Assembly (NCBI GenBank): GCA_019009955.1
Contig: CM032233.1
Location: 12,409,001-12,473,000, forward strand
Direction of reading: 5' to 3'
DNA: 64,000 bases
Origin: Riptortus pedestris
Taxonomy: Eukaryota > Arthropoda > Insecta > Hemiptera > Alydidae
Shown: positions 44,350-58,081 of the stretch, one piece after another
How positions within the stretch are numbered: position 1 is the stretch's first letter
Layout of the letters: every line of letters begins with the position of its first letter
The notes under the pieces: model-generated
Told to the model about the DNA's origin: nothing
What the model saw: only the letters and a program-made list of their open reading frames with translations
The model's database searches: none
Program-made: the position numbers and the translations under genes

Positions 44350-45928
44350 TTGTAAGTTCTGGTGAGGAGAATACAACTTTAGTTCAAATTTACTCAAAAA
44401 TAAAAATACAAATGCCTAAAGCTATAGATAAACAGAGCGCATAATGCCCGGTATTTATTGTTGGTAAATTTTCTTTAAACCTCCATTTCTCCCAAAAGTG
44501 GACGAAGGTGGATGAGATATTTATAAAATAGTTACTCATAGGCTTAATCTTGAAGAAAATATAAGTTAGAGCTTGGAGCTTTGTGGAGCTTTTTTTGAAA
44601 CCTTTTACAAAGAAAGAAATTAAGGAATTTATCTCTATTTTGTTAGAACTCGTTTTAAGAGCTTAAACATAACGGACTAAAAACAAATTAGAAACCAACA
44701 AAAAACTGGAAACATACAGTATTAACGTTGCCAGAATGAAATTTGTCAATAGAGAGTCTTAAGGGTCAGAATTTATCTTTTAAATTTGGCTTAGAAGTTA
44801 GATTATTTTGTGAAAAACATGAATGTAGATTTAAATGTTATTCTATTGGCAATTAAAATTATATTAATTAAAAAGGCCACCCAAACACAAAAGTACAACC
44901 ACTAAACTATAAAGAAATCAAATTCTCAAAACCAAATTTCAACTTTTGCTGAAATAGGTTTTTGCCGGCTTCGCACCACTGTGCGGCGGGCGCGCTGCGG
45001 CATTTGGACCGCAATCTGAACATCTGTCAAAATACTAGCAATAGAAATGACTTCAGCAGGCTGGGGGTTCCAGGTATTTGTATATCAACATGTTGAGTGT
45101 ACTCATGCCCCCTCCATTCCCCTTACCTCAGTAGCTATTCTGCCTTATTTGCGTGAGTTCAGTAACTGCGGTCCAAACACCGCGGCGCGCCCTTTAGTGT
45201 TACAGATTCCGAAATCCGAAATCACAGTATCCAACAAGTAACGTGCAATAATTGTCAGGGAAATGCTTTATACGAGGAAGAACAAGTTTGATTTTTGTTC
45301 TGTAATATAAAACAAAGTTCATTTTTTCTAGTTCCTAATTGATAAATTAAATTTTTTTTCTTGCAAATTTTGAACCCAATATTTTTTTCTGTATTTGATC
45401 ATTTAAAACCTTGAACTTATTTTTTTATTATGTCACTAATATACTATTAATCTGTATTTATATTAAAAAATGTTTGTTCAAACTTTATGAAAAGAATTAA
45501 TAGTTTTACTCTATTTATAGTCTGTAAAATAATATAAAACATAAAATGATTGTTCCTAAACCACTATTCCTACGTTCCTGAATATCCTATGTTGGTGGTT
45601 ATATATAATAAACATTTTATTATTAAAATACCTCAATCATTATTTTACCTAATGAAAGGTTCTTTTTATATTCCAAAGCTATTTATAAATAAAAAAACAA
45701 AACAAAAAAACAACAAAAAAAACATTTTAGCCATCCTTTACTTAGCAATATGATAACGTATAATTCTCATGCATTAGAATTACTGTAAAACCGAAGCAAA
45801 AATGAATAAACAACATAAATAAGTAAGTTATTGCTTATTTTCTAATAAAAAATAGAAAAAACAAAATGCGTTCCAAACACCGCAGCGCGCCCGCTAACGT
45901 AACTCAAATAGGCGCGCCCGCCGGAGGG
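43574..45928. mobile_element. piggyBac-like element without transposase
   Basis: TTAA flanks at 43570-43573 and 45929-45932. Ends CCCTCCGGCGCAC and GCGCGCCCGCCGGAGGG. The GC-rich motif GGTCCAAACACCGCGGCGCG or variants occurs near 43592 (partial), 44965-45010 (inverted), 45170 and 45870. The rest is AT-rich with a (TA)n at 44303-44345 and no recognisable coding. Confidence 0.75.
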
Positions 45929-47182
45929 TTAAAATCGTCAATTATATTAATAAAAGCCTGAGACTTGGTGTGCCATAATTGCGACCCCTGAAGAACTTTT
46001 TAGTCCATATTCAACCTCACAAACTTCCCAAGCGACCATAACTTTGGAATTTCCAATGGGGCGCAATACTTTGTATGACAGATTCTTATAGAAAATAAAA
46101 TTTTAAAACCAGTTTACTTTGTTGAATTTTTCGACTTGACGATCCTTTAGCATTTTAGGATACAATGATATATATTAAAATTTGCAATTTTTTTTCTAAT
46201 CATGAGTTTTCCTACTCTTTTTTCAGCTTTCAGGGACTAGCCATAACCCCAAAAATAACCTCAAGTTCCAACAAGCCTTCATACGCGTGCTGGGATTTTC
46301 GCTATTGTTCATAAACCTGAAAGCTACCTACTCTAACGTGAATATTTCATAAATATACTGTCGAAAACAAATTAGGTCGTATAAAATGCGGTCTTTAAAA
46401 GTAGACAAAACTTACAAATCCTAATCTCAAAATAATTACTTAAAAATCGCAGTCACTTTTAGACGAACTATTAATGAAGAAATATGTGCATATATCCGAC
46501 AGCACTGAATTGATACGCTGAACAGTAATTTATATAAAGGCAAAGGGTAATATTAATTATCAATAGTAATGTAAACCAGCGAAGTGATGAACCATAGGAT
46601 TCAAAATTTGTATTCCTTAGCTACGGGCTACCATAATTAATGTAGTTTCATGCAAATTATATGATATTTTAGAAACAACTTTCACTAACGAACAGTAGGC
46701 AGTTCCACTTAACAAGGTAACATAATAAGATTCCTGAAAAATTCAGACGCAGTACATTAAGGATGTGAGCATAACTATTTATTGAATGAAAAATGTCAAC
46801 CAGGCTGAGACGTGTCTAACAAATCTACAATCAAATAAGATTTTAGGGCAAAAATCTTTATTTCAGAGACAGCACTTTTATTGAAAAATGCTGCGACATA
46901 AAATGTGTACCTAACGAAATTATTTTAGGAACAAGTCTACGAGAAAAGGAATGGATTCTAACATTAAAAAAAGTATTAAAACAAAATAACGTAAAATTAT
47001 TCTTGAATGAATCAAAGAAATATTTACTTCAAAGAACCCAAAGTAAGAACAAAAAGTTCTCGAAATTAATTATTTTAGCCTAATTACGTAGTAATTATTT
47101 AAAAATGGAATCAATTTTTCCACCTGCATAGTTTCATGCAAAAAAAAAAAAACGGTGTGGCATCTTCAAGAGTAGCATCATC

Positions 47183-47530
47183 GGCCCAAATTTCTTTAAT
47201 AAAACATTAAATGTCTTCAACCGCTTCCTAAATGAAGAGTTTTTAAATTAAATTGAGGACATACTTCTTTTGCTTAGAAATGAAATGTGGCTGCATCTTG
47301 ACGGATCTCCTTCCCACTTCTCAATCACTACTTTATCAACAATAAGAGAAATCTTTCCCCAACAACATGATCTGACGGAAATGGATTATTTTCAATGGGG
47401 GAGCGTCAAAGGCATCCTCTACGAGAACAATTTGCAGAATACTGAGAACATGAAAAATAAACCCAGATTGGCGATAAATTCAATTTCAGTAGCAGAAATA
47501 CACAGTGCCAAAAGGGATTTCAGATACTGA
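47183..47530 (+). pseudogene. mariner-related transposase remnant
   Basis: GPNFFNKTLNVFNRFLNEEF, a stop at ~47249, then NEMWLHLDGSPSHFS (catalytic Asp) and LTEMDYFQWGSVKGILYENN (last catalytic Asp). This order resembles the C-terminal half of an insect mariner-like transposase group with a GPFFF-type motif, HDGAPPHF and PLDFFLWG. Only 27 residues separate the two Asp, fewer than usual, so some sequence is deleted. Confidence 0.65.
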
Positions 47531-47626
47531 CTTTTGAAGTGCTTAAATGAGGTAGGACGCATTTTCGAATTTTTTTTAAATACTAGTTGCAAAGAGTAGT
47601 ATTGCAGTAGCAGCAGTTCAATGTAA

Positions 47627-48175
47627 AAATAGTTATTTATTATACACGTGACGAAAGTAGATCATTTTACAACTCGAGTGAAACGTTTACCCACACGAGC
47701 GAAGCGAGTGTGATAATTTCACGAGACTTGTAAATTCTACTTTCGTCACAAGTGTAATATTAAATTTTTTTCTGTAATCGTGTAATACATGATCAGATCT
47801 AACCAGAAGATGAACAAAATTAGGATGTTGTGAAGTAGTGCAGTTATAAACAAGTGCAGGTTATAAACAAGGATGGTAATTATTATTATATTTAAATTTT
47901 AAAATATATTGATTATTTCCACCAATAATTCATTCACATTTCAATTTATTTTGTTAAAATAAATTCTTACAATGATAAGAAACATTTAAAAGCATTTAAT
48001 TTCCATCTTCAAATTATTTTTTAATTTATACTTATTACTAATTAAGAAGGCAATTCACTTTCTTCACTTGTGAAGAAAGTGATTACTTTCTTCACTCTAT
48101 TGCAAAATGTTTCACTTTCTTCACTCATTTCAGTTTAGTAATGTTACCATTATTCAACGATTACAGAAAAAAGTG
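47627..48175. repeat. foldback repeat, second copy
   Basis: Matches 9722-10274. It keeps the symmetrical centre CACACGAGCGAAGCGAGTGT and adds a short internal TTCACTTTCTTCACT duplication near 48060-48120. Confidence 0.75.
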
Positions 48176-48710
48176 GTTTTGGTTTTTTATATGGAGCTTT
48201 GCAGGTGGGGAAATGTATTCCTTCTACAAAATAATTACTACGTAATTAGATTAAAATAAATTAATTCTAGGAACATTTTTAGTTATGTTGATTTTCTTTA
48301 AAGTAAACATTTTTCTTCTCTTTTTTTTTAATTTCAGAATCCATTCCATTTCTCGTAGAATTGTTGTAATTATAATTTTGCGGCTATAACTTTTACGTCG
48401 TGGCATATTTCAATAAAATGTGCCGTTTCTGAAATAAAGATTTGTGCATTTTACGGCTAAAGAACGCGTCAAATCGAAAAATTCACCAATATAAACCCGT
48501 TTTAGAATTTGATTTTCTACAAGAAACCGTCATAAAAAGTGTGTCATTCCACTGGAAATTTCAAAGTGATTGTCGCTGGAGAAGGTTATGAGTTTAAATA
48601 TGGATTGAAAAGATTAATCAGGGGTCCCAATTATGACAAACCATGTCTCAGCCTTTTTATTTAAAATTGGTGATTTTAAGGAGGATGGCACAGGAATTTG
48701 GGACACTATA

Positions 48711-51090
48711 TTCTGGGAATATAAGAGAAGTACTGACGAAATAAAACTCTCTTATACTGTAAATAGTCAAACACAGTAAATCACACAGAAAGGTTATAAT
48801 GCATAAAGTGGGGATCTGAAATATACGACAGAGGATTATAAGTACTGGCTATGATACCCGGCTTCGATCTGAAAATATCAACAGACTGTATAATAACAAT
48901 TCATCAAAGTATTTCTATTCCAATTTTCTACAATTGTACAAGTACTGAGAAACATTAACTTACCAAAAAGGTTCATGATATAGCTCAAGTGCCAGAAGGA
49001 ATGTAAAATTACCTGAAAGTAAAAAGAAAATTAATCAACATTACTCTCCAAACAGAATAATAATAACTAAAATTATTCAAAAATCCTAGTAATAATAATT
49101 TCATTTAATTACATGCAATTATCTATAGAGTTAATATTAACTCTGAAAGGGATATATCAATGATGAAGGACGAAATACAGGGTGTTGCAGGGCTGAGAAT
49201 CCTTAATGAAAATATGAATTAAGGACCTCAAAACAAAAAATATCCATAATAAAAATATCAATCCGTTAAAGCTTTCTTTAGGAGATATTCTCCACAAAAG
49301 ATTGTTATCCATCATTTAGGTTAGAATAAATAAATTAATGAGTATTTCAACATTTTAATAATGTAGAAATCTAAACGATAACATCCATTTTAATTTATAG
49401 AAATAAAAGCCTAAGGTTTGCCTGATTTTATATTTAAATTAGGCGGGAATATATTTGTCTGTGTTTCAGACCAATCCCAGAACAACGCCATAAAAATTGG
49501 CAAAGTCCACCACGCAGGGCCTGCGTAAGAGGTAACCAACACATGGCTGATCTAAAACATCACAGAACTAAAACATCCACCATAGCTAGTGGCAACACAT
49601 CACAAGCAAGTATTTGTTCTCACTAAATTAAGTTCGACAAGACAAAAAGTTCTACATAGAGAAGACCACCTTGGTTAAAGATTAGATCTAGAAGCTCTAG
49701 AAATTAACAAGAGAACAATTACAATAAACTACGTAGACGGTGTCATAATCTCTGAAACGTGGAAAGCCATATTAAAATAAAACATTTGACAAAATGTTTC
49801 ATAAATCCCGTCATAAGTCATCACGACCTCGATAGCTGATTTACCATAAGGAAAATCATATAAAAATTTAGTCTGTCAGACCATTTGTTACTTAATCGCT
49901 CAAACGATGCCTCAGGACTTTTATATTTGCGAATCAATTATAACACGGCACAACATAGGCTGTATGATAATTCCTATTTTCAACTAGAACTGAGGAATAC
50001 TTAGACGTTAATACACATATTCATCAATACCTTCGAAATTATTAATTTGAGGCTCCAAAGACTTCGTGTCTATGAATATTTTCCGAACAGAAATGTGAAA
50101 GTTTTTGTATATGTATTACAGGGATGGGTTTTGTTAACATTCACTATTTGTTTTACCACCCTCAGGAGTGGGAGTTTAATTAATCTTAAAAAAAATATAT
50201 TCATCAATATTCTCGTTCATATTGAGTTCATTCGGGAGATATAAAGATCGAATTATTTTTTTAAGCTATCGTCTGATCCTAAAATATTATTAAAAATTCG
50301 TTCTCATTTACATGAATTGGCTGAAAATATTTTAGAACGCGTTCATTATTAAAATGAATTGAACAGAGAGTTATAGTGATTATAATGCCAGCCGAAATGA
50401 GAATAGAAATATACGTGGTTCTTTAATACTTGGTAGGAATAACGTAGAAACTAAAATAACGCCGTCCTTCAAAAGGAATGATGAAATAAAAGTGAGTAGA
50501 AAAGTTGGTTTAAATAGAATGAAGAGATCAGTTGGTACTAGATAATGGAATTACGAAGGAGTTTTGTATTTGGATTCAGTTCCAAATGGAAGGGCTATTG
50601 GGCTCATCACTTAATTGCAATGGCTCAAAAGAGTATGTAAACTTTTAATAACGAAATACCCCACTTGAGCTGATGGGAACAAATCAAGTTCGTTAGAATA
50701 AACCCACTCACTTTTTTGACAAGAGACTTGCAGAATTAGACAATTTACATGAGGCTTTTGAGGGCGGAGATGAGAGATGGCTTTTGATAACCAAATCCCT
50801 CTGAAATAAAAAAAAAAAAGGTCAACCGTGGCCAATGAGGTGGCCAATACACAGATCTAATTCCCATCTCATATCCTCTCCCCTTCAATATACAATTTGT
50901 ATCATTAACCCCAAGCAAAAAGTGCCCTCATTAGGGCTACATTATCTTTTAGGATTCCATTATAGCCCATTAGCTTTGCCTCGTCGACGCCAGTCATGCC
51001 ACTGAAATTACTCCACGTGTGCATTCGCCCAGGTAACTCTCAAACACACTACAATAAAAGACCCTCGCCCAAAAAAATCGATTTGACGTT
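48711..51090. other. mostly unassigned, no gene
   Basis: No coding or repeat assignment except an isolated minus-strand R 3' end near 49504-49530 (AGTCCACCACGCAGGGCCTG) and a decayed R1 piece near 49795-49865 (ATCCCGTCATAAGTCATCAC...GATTTACCATAAGG). Short open frames such as 50611-50847 show no family features. Confidence 0.4.
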
Positions 51091-51091
51091 T

Positions 51092-51848
51092 AGCAGCTTT
51101 CCTTTGAGGGAAATCAGGTATTGTGGTTGTAGTCATGGCGCGATTTTCGAACAATTTCCTCAAATATCCATCGATCATACCCAGGAGATGATGAAAAAAG
51201 TCCGTCACGCAGGGGCTGCGTAAACTAAGCAGATTTCCCATGTGAAGTTTTACAATAGAGAAATCTGCATATTGGTAACACAATACCTCCGTGAGTAAAT
51301 ACAAACGGTAATGAGAAATCTTTCAGTTAATTAAAATAAATTCCAAACTGAAACAGCTTCTGAATTGTAAGAATAATTTATATTTTAATAACTCAAATTT
51401 TAGTAGTCCAGGAACTAAAGAAGGGGGGGGGCGGATGAACACAACGTATAAATCTCACAAAGTAACGAAGGTAAGGTAAGGTTAGAAGAAGCTTCCACCT
51501 GAGCCAAGTAGTTACGGAAACGGTTGACCTAATCCGAACTATACCCGACCACAGACTTCATAAAAATGCAAATATCTCGGTTAATATTCAAGATAGAGAA
51601 TAAATGAGTATAGCAATATTTATAGTAAATTTAATTTGCAATAAGATTGATTCTGTATACTTTCGATCCGACGTATAGTAACGGAGATATTTCGAATTTT
51701 CGAAAATCCTCTCCTCTAAACCCCCACTCCCACTTGTCCGATTTCAGCCGTTAACGAACTTGATCTTTCTTTTTACATAAAACGACTAAATATCGAGTTT
51801 GGTACCGATCAAACAAAAATTGCGACCGCTAGAGCTGTAGCAGACAAA

Positions 51849-51921
<73 letters not shown>

Positions 51922-52310
51922 TTTTGAACGGACTTCATTTTCGTCATCTACTAGGTAGGATCGATGGACATTTGAAGAAAAAATTCGAAAATTCCGTCAT
52001 GAGTACAACCTCAATAGCTGATTTCCCTTAAGGGAAATCTTCTAAAAGTCCATCATGCAGGAGCTGCGTAAACTAAGCAGATTTCCCACATGTTGGAAAG
52101 ACACAATATTGATCTTATCTCAGCGTATATTCTTATATTTCTAACAACAACAAAAATCCGAGGACTGGAAACGGGTTGTCAATAAAATCTTAATTGATGA
52201 CGTCATCATGCTAAAACAAAAACAAAATTTTGTATTTATGCTTACAATAAGACGTTTCATGATATCTGCTCTTATTTTTTAAATACGACAACTAAAACTG
52301 TGAGTTTATT
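51092..52310 (-). mobile_element. R-family copies inserted into an R1 block
   Basis: A forward R1 (51092-51198, AGCAGCTTTCCTTTGAGGG to GAGATGATGAAAA) is followed at 51199 by a reverse copy AGTCCGTCACGCAGGGGCTG running to AAGGGAAATCTTCT (52043). Another reverse copy (AGTCCATCATGCAGGAGCTG) begins at 52047. (TA)n at 51848-51917. Confidence 0.75.
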
Positions 52311-53273
52311 GAGTTCGTACTCATGACGCGATTTTCGACATTTTTCTTCAAGTGTCCATCGATTCTACCTAGGAGATGATGAAAATGAGGTCCGTTCAAA
52401 ACTGTATATGTCTATCTATCAATATATATATATATTTGTCTGTTACCGCTCTGCCGGTCGCAACTTTTTTTAATCGTTAACAAACTCGATATTTAGTCGT
52501 TTCATGTAAAAAGAAGGATCAAGTTCGTTAACGGCTGAAATCAGACTAGGGGAGGGATGTTTTAGGCGGGAAGAACTTCGGAAATTCGAAATATCTCCGT
52601 TACTATAGGTCGGATCGAGAAATTGTATAGAAACAACCTTATTGCAAATTAAATTTACTATAAATGTTAGCTGATACATATTATCCGTATAAAGAGTACT
52701 AACCGAGATATTTGGATTTTTTAGTTTTACGCTTTCAGTAAATGCCCACTCCTACTAGTCATATTAATAATAAGCTGTTATATCATGAAACACTTCATTA
52801 AAAGGCTAAATACCAAATATTGTTTTCATTAAACTTTTATTTTGTGAGATATATGCAAATTCTGTTGTCCCCGCCCCCTTTTTTTGGTTCTTGGATTACT
52901 AAAATTTAAATGATTGAGATAAAACTGATACATTACAAATTACAGCACTAGCTTTAGTAAATTTTTTTCAATAAAATAAATACGTTATATTCAGATATAT
53001 TCGTTAATTGTTTGTCTTTCCGATCAATCTATCTATTCAGCGCTACGTGGTTGGCTGAAATTTTTGTTTACAATTCAGCGCTTTCCGTTGTAGAAATTAT
53101 TAACTTGTATTGTAACTTGACTGAAAGATTTCTCATTACCGATTGTATTTATTCACTTAACATTCAAGGTAGTCAGTTATAGCTTCATTATAATATACCT
53201 GTATGTATATTTGTCTATTGTAGACCTTTGCGTGTGAAATTTGCTTAGTTTACGCAGCCCCTGCGTGACGGAC
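52311..53273 (+). repeat. R-family copy
   Basis: R1 without its palindrome, short TA, R2, long interior, GAAATTTGCTTAG, intact terminal hairpin and GACGGAC. Confidence 0.75.
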
Positions 53274-53427
53274 ATTATTTCCTGTAATAAGAAACCGTTA
53301 ACCATAATGTTCCGTGACTCGGGTGGTCTTACTGAAAATCCCATTAGTGGGAGCTTACAGACGGCAGAAAACTTAAACTTAAACTACGGCTGAAAACTAA
53401 ACTCTACTATAGGAGTTTGGAAAAAAA

Positions 53428-54045
<618 letters not shown>

Positions 54046-54059
54046 ATTTCGTAGCGCTG

Positions 54060-54540
54060 AATATATAGAATTATTCAAGACCGGAAAGATGAACAATTAA
54101 TGAAATATATCTGAATATAGCATATTAATTTTATTGAAAACTATTTACTATAGCTAGTGGATTAATTTGAAATGAATCAGAATAATTTCTATCTCTATCA
54201 CTCTGATTTTAGTAATCCAAAAACAAAACAAAAGAGGGTCAACAGAACGTATTTGTTTGCATCTCGTAAAGCTTTCTTGAAAAGAATATTTGGTATTTAA
54301 CCTTGTAAGGAAGTGTTTCATGATATAACTGTTTATTATTACTATGTCACTAGTAGGAGTGGGGGTTTACTGAAATCCATAAAATCAATTACGGAAAGCA
54401 AGTACAGAACAATATTTAAAAATAAAATCTGAAATATTACGATTTCTGCCAATCACAAATATGATCTTTATTGTTTAAATAGCGAGTATGGTATATGTCA
54501 ATTTTACATTTCCAAGTCAGGAATTTAAGAGAAATCTGCT
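54060..54540 (-). repeat. R-family long-interior fragment
   Basis: Reverse long interior: GCGCTGAATATATAG, GAACAATTAATGAAATATATC, GAATCAGAATAATTTCTATC, GTAGGAGTGGGGGTTTACTG. Ends lost. Confidence 0.6.
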
Positions 54541-54781
54541 AAAACGTTAAGCCTTGGAATCTTGGGATTGCATATTTGGGAGTGTTGTGTCGTCTAGTTG
54601 TCTACCTCGGTATGATATAATTCGATTTACGAGTTAGTTTGTGGCTTTCAATAGTGAATTCATTGTTACGAAGTGGATAATTAATGTTGATGTGGTGCAA
54701 AAGCCGATTATAATGTCGCGAAAATATTAAGTATTTCGTTTTATCTGGATTAAATGCCAGTTTATTGTTGTCTGTCTAAAA

Positions 54782-55317
54782 CATATTTGGGCAACCGCGG
54801 TCAGCGGTAAGATTCGATCCGGCCCGGATTTGAAAAACCAATTTAACAAAAATTGTTACACTACTTACTCCAAATGAGGAAGATGAGGAGTGATTTGTGC
54901 GTTTGGCAGTACTTATAAATGCGAACAGTTCTTATCATTGATGAAAGTTAATAAATCAAAACATAGAACAAGGCTGACTGACGATAATTCGGAAAATTCA
55001 TTTCTTCTTTTTATCAGTGGAATTAATCCAAACGTGGATAGAATAGTTTCCCAAATTTCATTGATTTCGATGTCGCTATTTAACTTTCGTTGTTTGTAAT
55101 AATTCCAAAGTTTACGATTTAATCATAATGTTGTACCTATTTTTTTCATTTCATTTTGTTATTTTAATAAATTGTATTATAATTACATTGTCGTTATAAC
55201 TTCATGTCTGATATCTATCGTTAAAAATTATGAACACTACTTTAAAATGCTCTACTTTTAAAACGTATCAGCACACTAAAGTTTGGCCCACAACAAGTCA
55301 AAGGTTGCCCATATCTG
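54782..55317 (+). mobile_element. hAT element, non-autonomous
   Basis: Imperfect 8-bp target duplication (GTCTAAAA at 54774-54781, GTCTTAAA at 55318-55325). Ends CATATTTGGGCAACC and GGTTGCCCATATCTG are inverted matches with two differences. 536 bp. It encodes only a transposase C-terminal piece. Confidence 0.75.
54890..55099 (+). pseudogene. hAT transposase dimerisation-domain remnant
   Basis: FGSTYKCEQFLSLMKVNKSK and RTRLTDDN resemble the C-terminal dimerisation region of hAT transposases (compare the FGSTYxCEQ-x-FSxMK consensus of domesticated and insect hAT proteins). The catalytic part and BED zinc finger are missing. The location within a hAT-type 8-bp-flanked element agrees. Confidence 0.65.
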
Positions 55318-55767
55318 GTCTTAAACAACAGTAGCGTGTGGATAGAGGTTTCCTTCAATTCATGAAAAACATTTCTTTAAATTACAAGTCATGAGCAAAG
55401 GCAATTCAGCTCCTAAATGAAGATTTGTTTGTAGAAGTCTATCAATAATAAGATTCCATAATGGTGGATATAATGCGGATTCTTGGAGAGTGGCTAATGC
55501 TTGTGGCTTTCAATAGTGAATTGATTGTTATGGAGTGGATAATTAATGTTAACAATCCAGTAGTTGCACGTCGTCTGAGAGATGACTTGGAGATACTATT
55601 TGAACTGCTGAGTAGAGGATAGAACCTGGGTGCCCCCACCCTAGCTACCTTCCTCTCATGTCTAGAGCCTGGGTGCCCCCACCCTAGCTACCTTCATCTG
55701 TGAGATCCCGCGCGACTACCTTTGTAAGTAGTGCAGCGGCAGATTTACAGGGAGCTTAAAAGTATAA

Positions 55768-56120
55768 CAAAAGGGAATGAATTCAAGCGTCTTCGCTTAT
55801 AGGAAGGTGTGCACCCTGGCTTCCTATGTTCCAAAAAATAAGTCCAAAATTAGAAATGTATTGGCTATATCAAGTATGCATTTTGATGGAGAAATAAATG
55901 AGAGAACAAGAGAAAAAAAAAGCCTTCCGTTATAACACATTATAATCAAACCAAGGTAGGAGTTGACATATTGGATAAAATGTGTTCACTTTATAATGTA
56001 TCGAGAAATACCAGAAGGTGGCCTATGGTAGTATTTTTTTCTCTTCTGAATATTTCGGAGATCAATTCTCAAGTAATTTATTTAGGAAATGGCCATATTT
56101 CATTTTATAAACCTACCTAA
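55768..56120 (+). pseudogene. piggyBac transposase fragment
   Basis: TLASYVPKNKSKIRNVLAIS and MHFDGEINERT are followed, after a one-base shift in an A run (55913-55921), by VITHYNQTKVGVDILDKMCS (GVDxLDxM with the last catalytic Asp). RNTRRWPMVVFFSLLNIS comes next, and the frame ends at TAA. This is the late catalytic region of piggyBac transposases. No TTAA-flanked ends could be assigned around it. The repeated GTGGCTTTCAATAGTGAATT (54642, 55503) nearby suggests local duplication. Confidence 0.75.
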
Positions 56121-56934
56121 CTATTTTATTTTATTTTATAAACCTGACTATATAATGTGTATGGATAACATATGTATGCATCAATTTTATATTGTGTAAG
56201 CCAAGATAATTTGTGAATTTTTTTTTTTTTATATAATCATAAATCATGTATATTTTTCATACAATGTATAACTCATAACTTTTATACAAATATTAGTACA
56301 GACTTAATTAAAACTAACCTTCTTACTTTAATACTTAAGGAAAAGTCTTCTGAGAGATGACATGTGCCCACTCTTGTACTGATGAAGGGCGCGACTACAG
56401 CAGTGTTAATAAGGTGCAAAAACCGATTATAAATTATTTTTTCTAAGACTCTAACTGTAAAATGGATAAAGCTAATGCTGTGAGATTGGTACCTTTGGAG
56501 TTAATTGGTACAGCTGAAAGGAGTGTTGTGGATTAGCTATTGAAACAAGAACCCGTTCATTAGTAGGCCCAGTTTAGAGTGGCGAGTAGGCTGTAGTGTT
56601 GTGATACAGTCCCACTGGGAATACAATGGGTAACGAGCTACTCGAGCAGAAAGCTGCTTCTCCACACATCCCCCTTCCCCCATCTACACCTCACAACTCA
56701 AACTGAGAGAAAATCTCCCAACAAGGGAACTTAGGGAATCCTAAAATTAAAAAAAATTCTGAAACTTTTGGTGCAGTAGAGCAGTTCATCTGTAAAACAA
56801 AACTGTTTTTTGTTCGTGCGGAACTACATTTTGACGGGGTAAAATCACCTCTTGGAAAAAGCCGGTTTTCATATTTCTGAGTGAAACGGTAATAGATATA
56901 AAGGTTTTTCTTCTTATTCTGTACCTAATATTTT

Positions 56935-57064
56935 AGGAGATTTGCCTTGAGGGAAATCAGCTATTGAGATCGTACTCATGACGCGATTTTCAAACGTTTA
57001 CTTCAAAAGTCCATCGATCCCACCCAGGAGATGACGAAAGTGAGGTCCGTTCAAAAGTCTCTCG

Positions 57065-57138
<74 letters not shown>
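56935..57138 (+). repeat. R1 block with (CT)n and (TA)n
   Basis: AGGAGATTTGCCTTGAGGG, GACGCGATTTTCAAAC, GATGACGAAAGTGAGGTCCG, then (CT)n 57058-57086 and (TA)n 57087-57138. No R2 follows. Confidence 0.8.
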
Positions 57139-57141
<3 letters not shown>

Positions 57142-57660
57142 GGAACTTTATGTTATACCTATATATTTGATATGTGTATTATATCTTGAACTAAATGATG
57201 CTATACAGTTTATGTTAATTAGTACTCAATTCAACAATATGTACACTACTGTAACTTGTCTGCGAGTTGTTTGCCTTGATACAATGTTAAATATATATAA
57301 ATGGTTAATGCCCGATATCTCAAAAACGGTGGGTGATAGAAACAAATGGCTTGCATATTTTTAATCAGCATGTCTGAATTGTCTTAAAACAAGTGTTGGA
57401 TACCAAGATATCCGCCGAAAGTGTATTTTTGTTCATAAGTGTTATTGGCGGGGTTATTTGTATTGAGACTTTTGATTTTCACTTTAAATGCCTAAGCTAC
57501 TAAAAATCTAGAGTCTAACAAATAACTTTACTTCTTACTTTGAGAGAAATAGCGGATTTATGTTGAGATTACGTCATAGGCATATTTTAGTCGAGTGAAT
57601 CACCGGTGAATGTCGACATTCTCCAGATTTCGGTGTTTCACCATAACATATATACATGTA
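57139..57660. other. no recognisable gene
   Basis: Unassigned. A short open frame at 57167-57364 has no family resemblance. Confidence 0.4.
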
Positions 57661-57675
57661 TATTACTCATTATAA

Positions 57676-57703
57676 TATATATGTATATATATGTATATGT
57701 ATA

Positions 57704-57756
<53 letters not shown>

Positions 57757-57850
57757 TTGAAAGGATCTAACTTTCGAACTCTTCTAGGTAGGATTGATGG
57801 ACATTTGAAGGAACTGTTTGAAGGTCGCGTGAGGAGGTCAGCCTCAATAG
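57676..57850 (-). repeat. (TA)n and reverse R1 block
   Basis: TA/TATG tract to ~57751, then TTTTGAAAGGATCTAACTTTCG, GGTAGGATTGATGGACATTTG and AGCCTCAATAGCGG. The R1 is joined to unassigned sequence 57860-58080. Confidence 0.7.
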
Positions 57851-58081
57851 CGGGGATGTGGAGTAGAGCAGGGTGTTTATCGGCTGAGGAGTGCTGCTGC
57901 CAGGGACCTAATCTCTCCATAGACAACATGGTCTGCCGTGGGTAAACAGGGGGAGGGGGCGAGCAAACAGAGGGGCCTTTACACCCACAACTCTCTCCTT
58001 AAGCAGGTTACTACAGCTTAAACTCCATAAAATCTTCATGTAACTTGGATCATCCCCATACAACACATTTAACTCACATAA

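Larger units (their letters stand above)
43537..48710 (+). mobile_element. decayed mariner-like element with long inverted ends
   Basis: Left end ACAGGGTGTCCTAAGTTCCC and right end GGAATTTGGGACACTATA are inverted matches. The similarity extends inward for several hundred bp (GAGACTTGGTGTGCCATAAT on the left, ATTATGACAAACCATGTCTC on the right) once insertions are removed. A transposase remnant sits at 47183-47530. The element is split by a piggyBac-like element, by ~680 bp of unassigned sequence (about 46165-46845), and by a foldback repeat (47627-48175). Confidence 0.6.

Noticed and set aside
50611..50847. Possible host exon
   Set aside because: No splice-site context, family resemblance or codon pattern; length is expected by chance.
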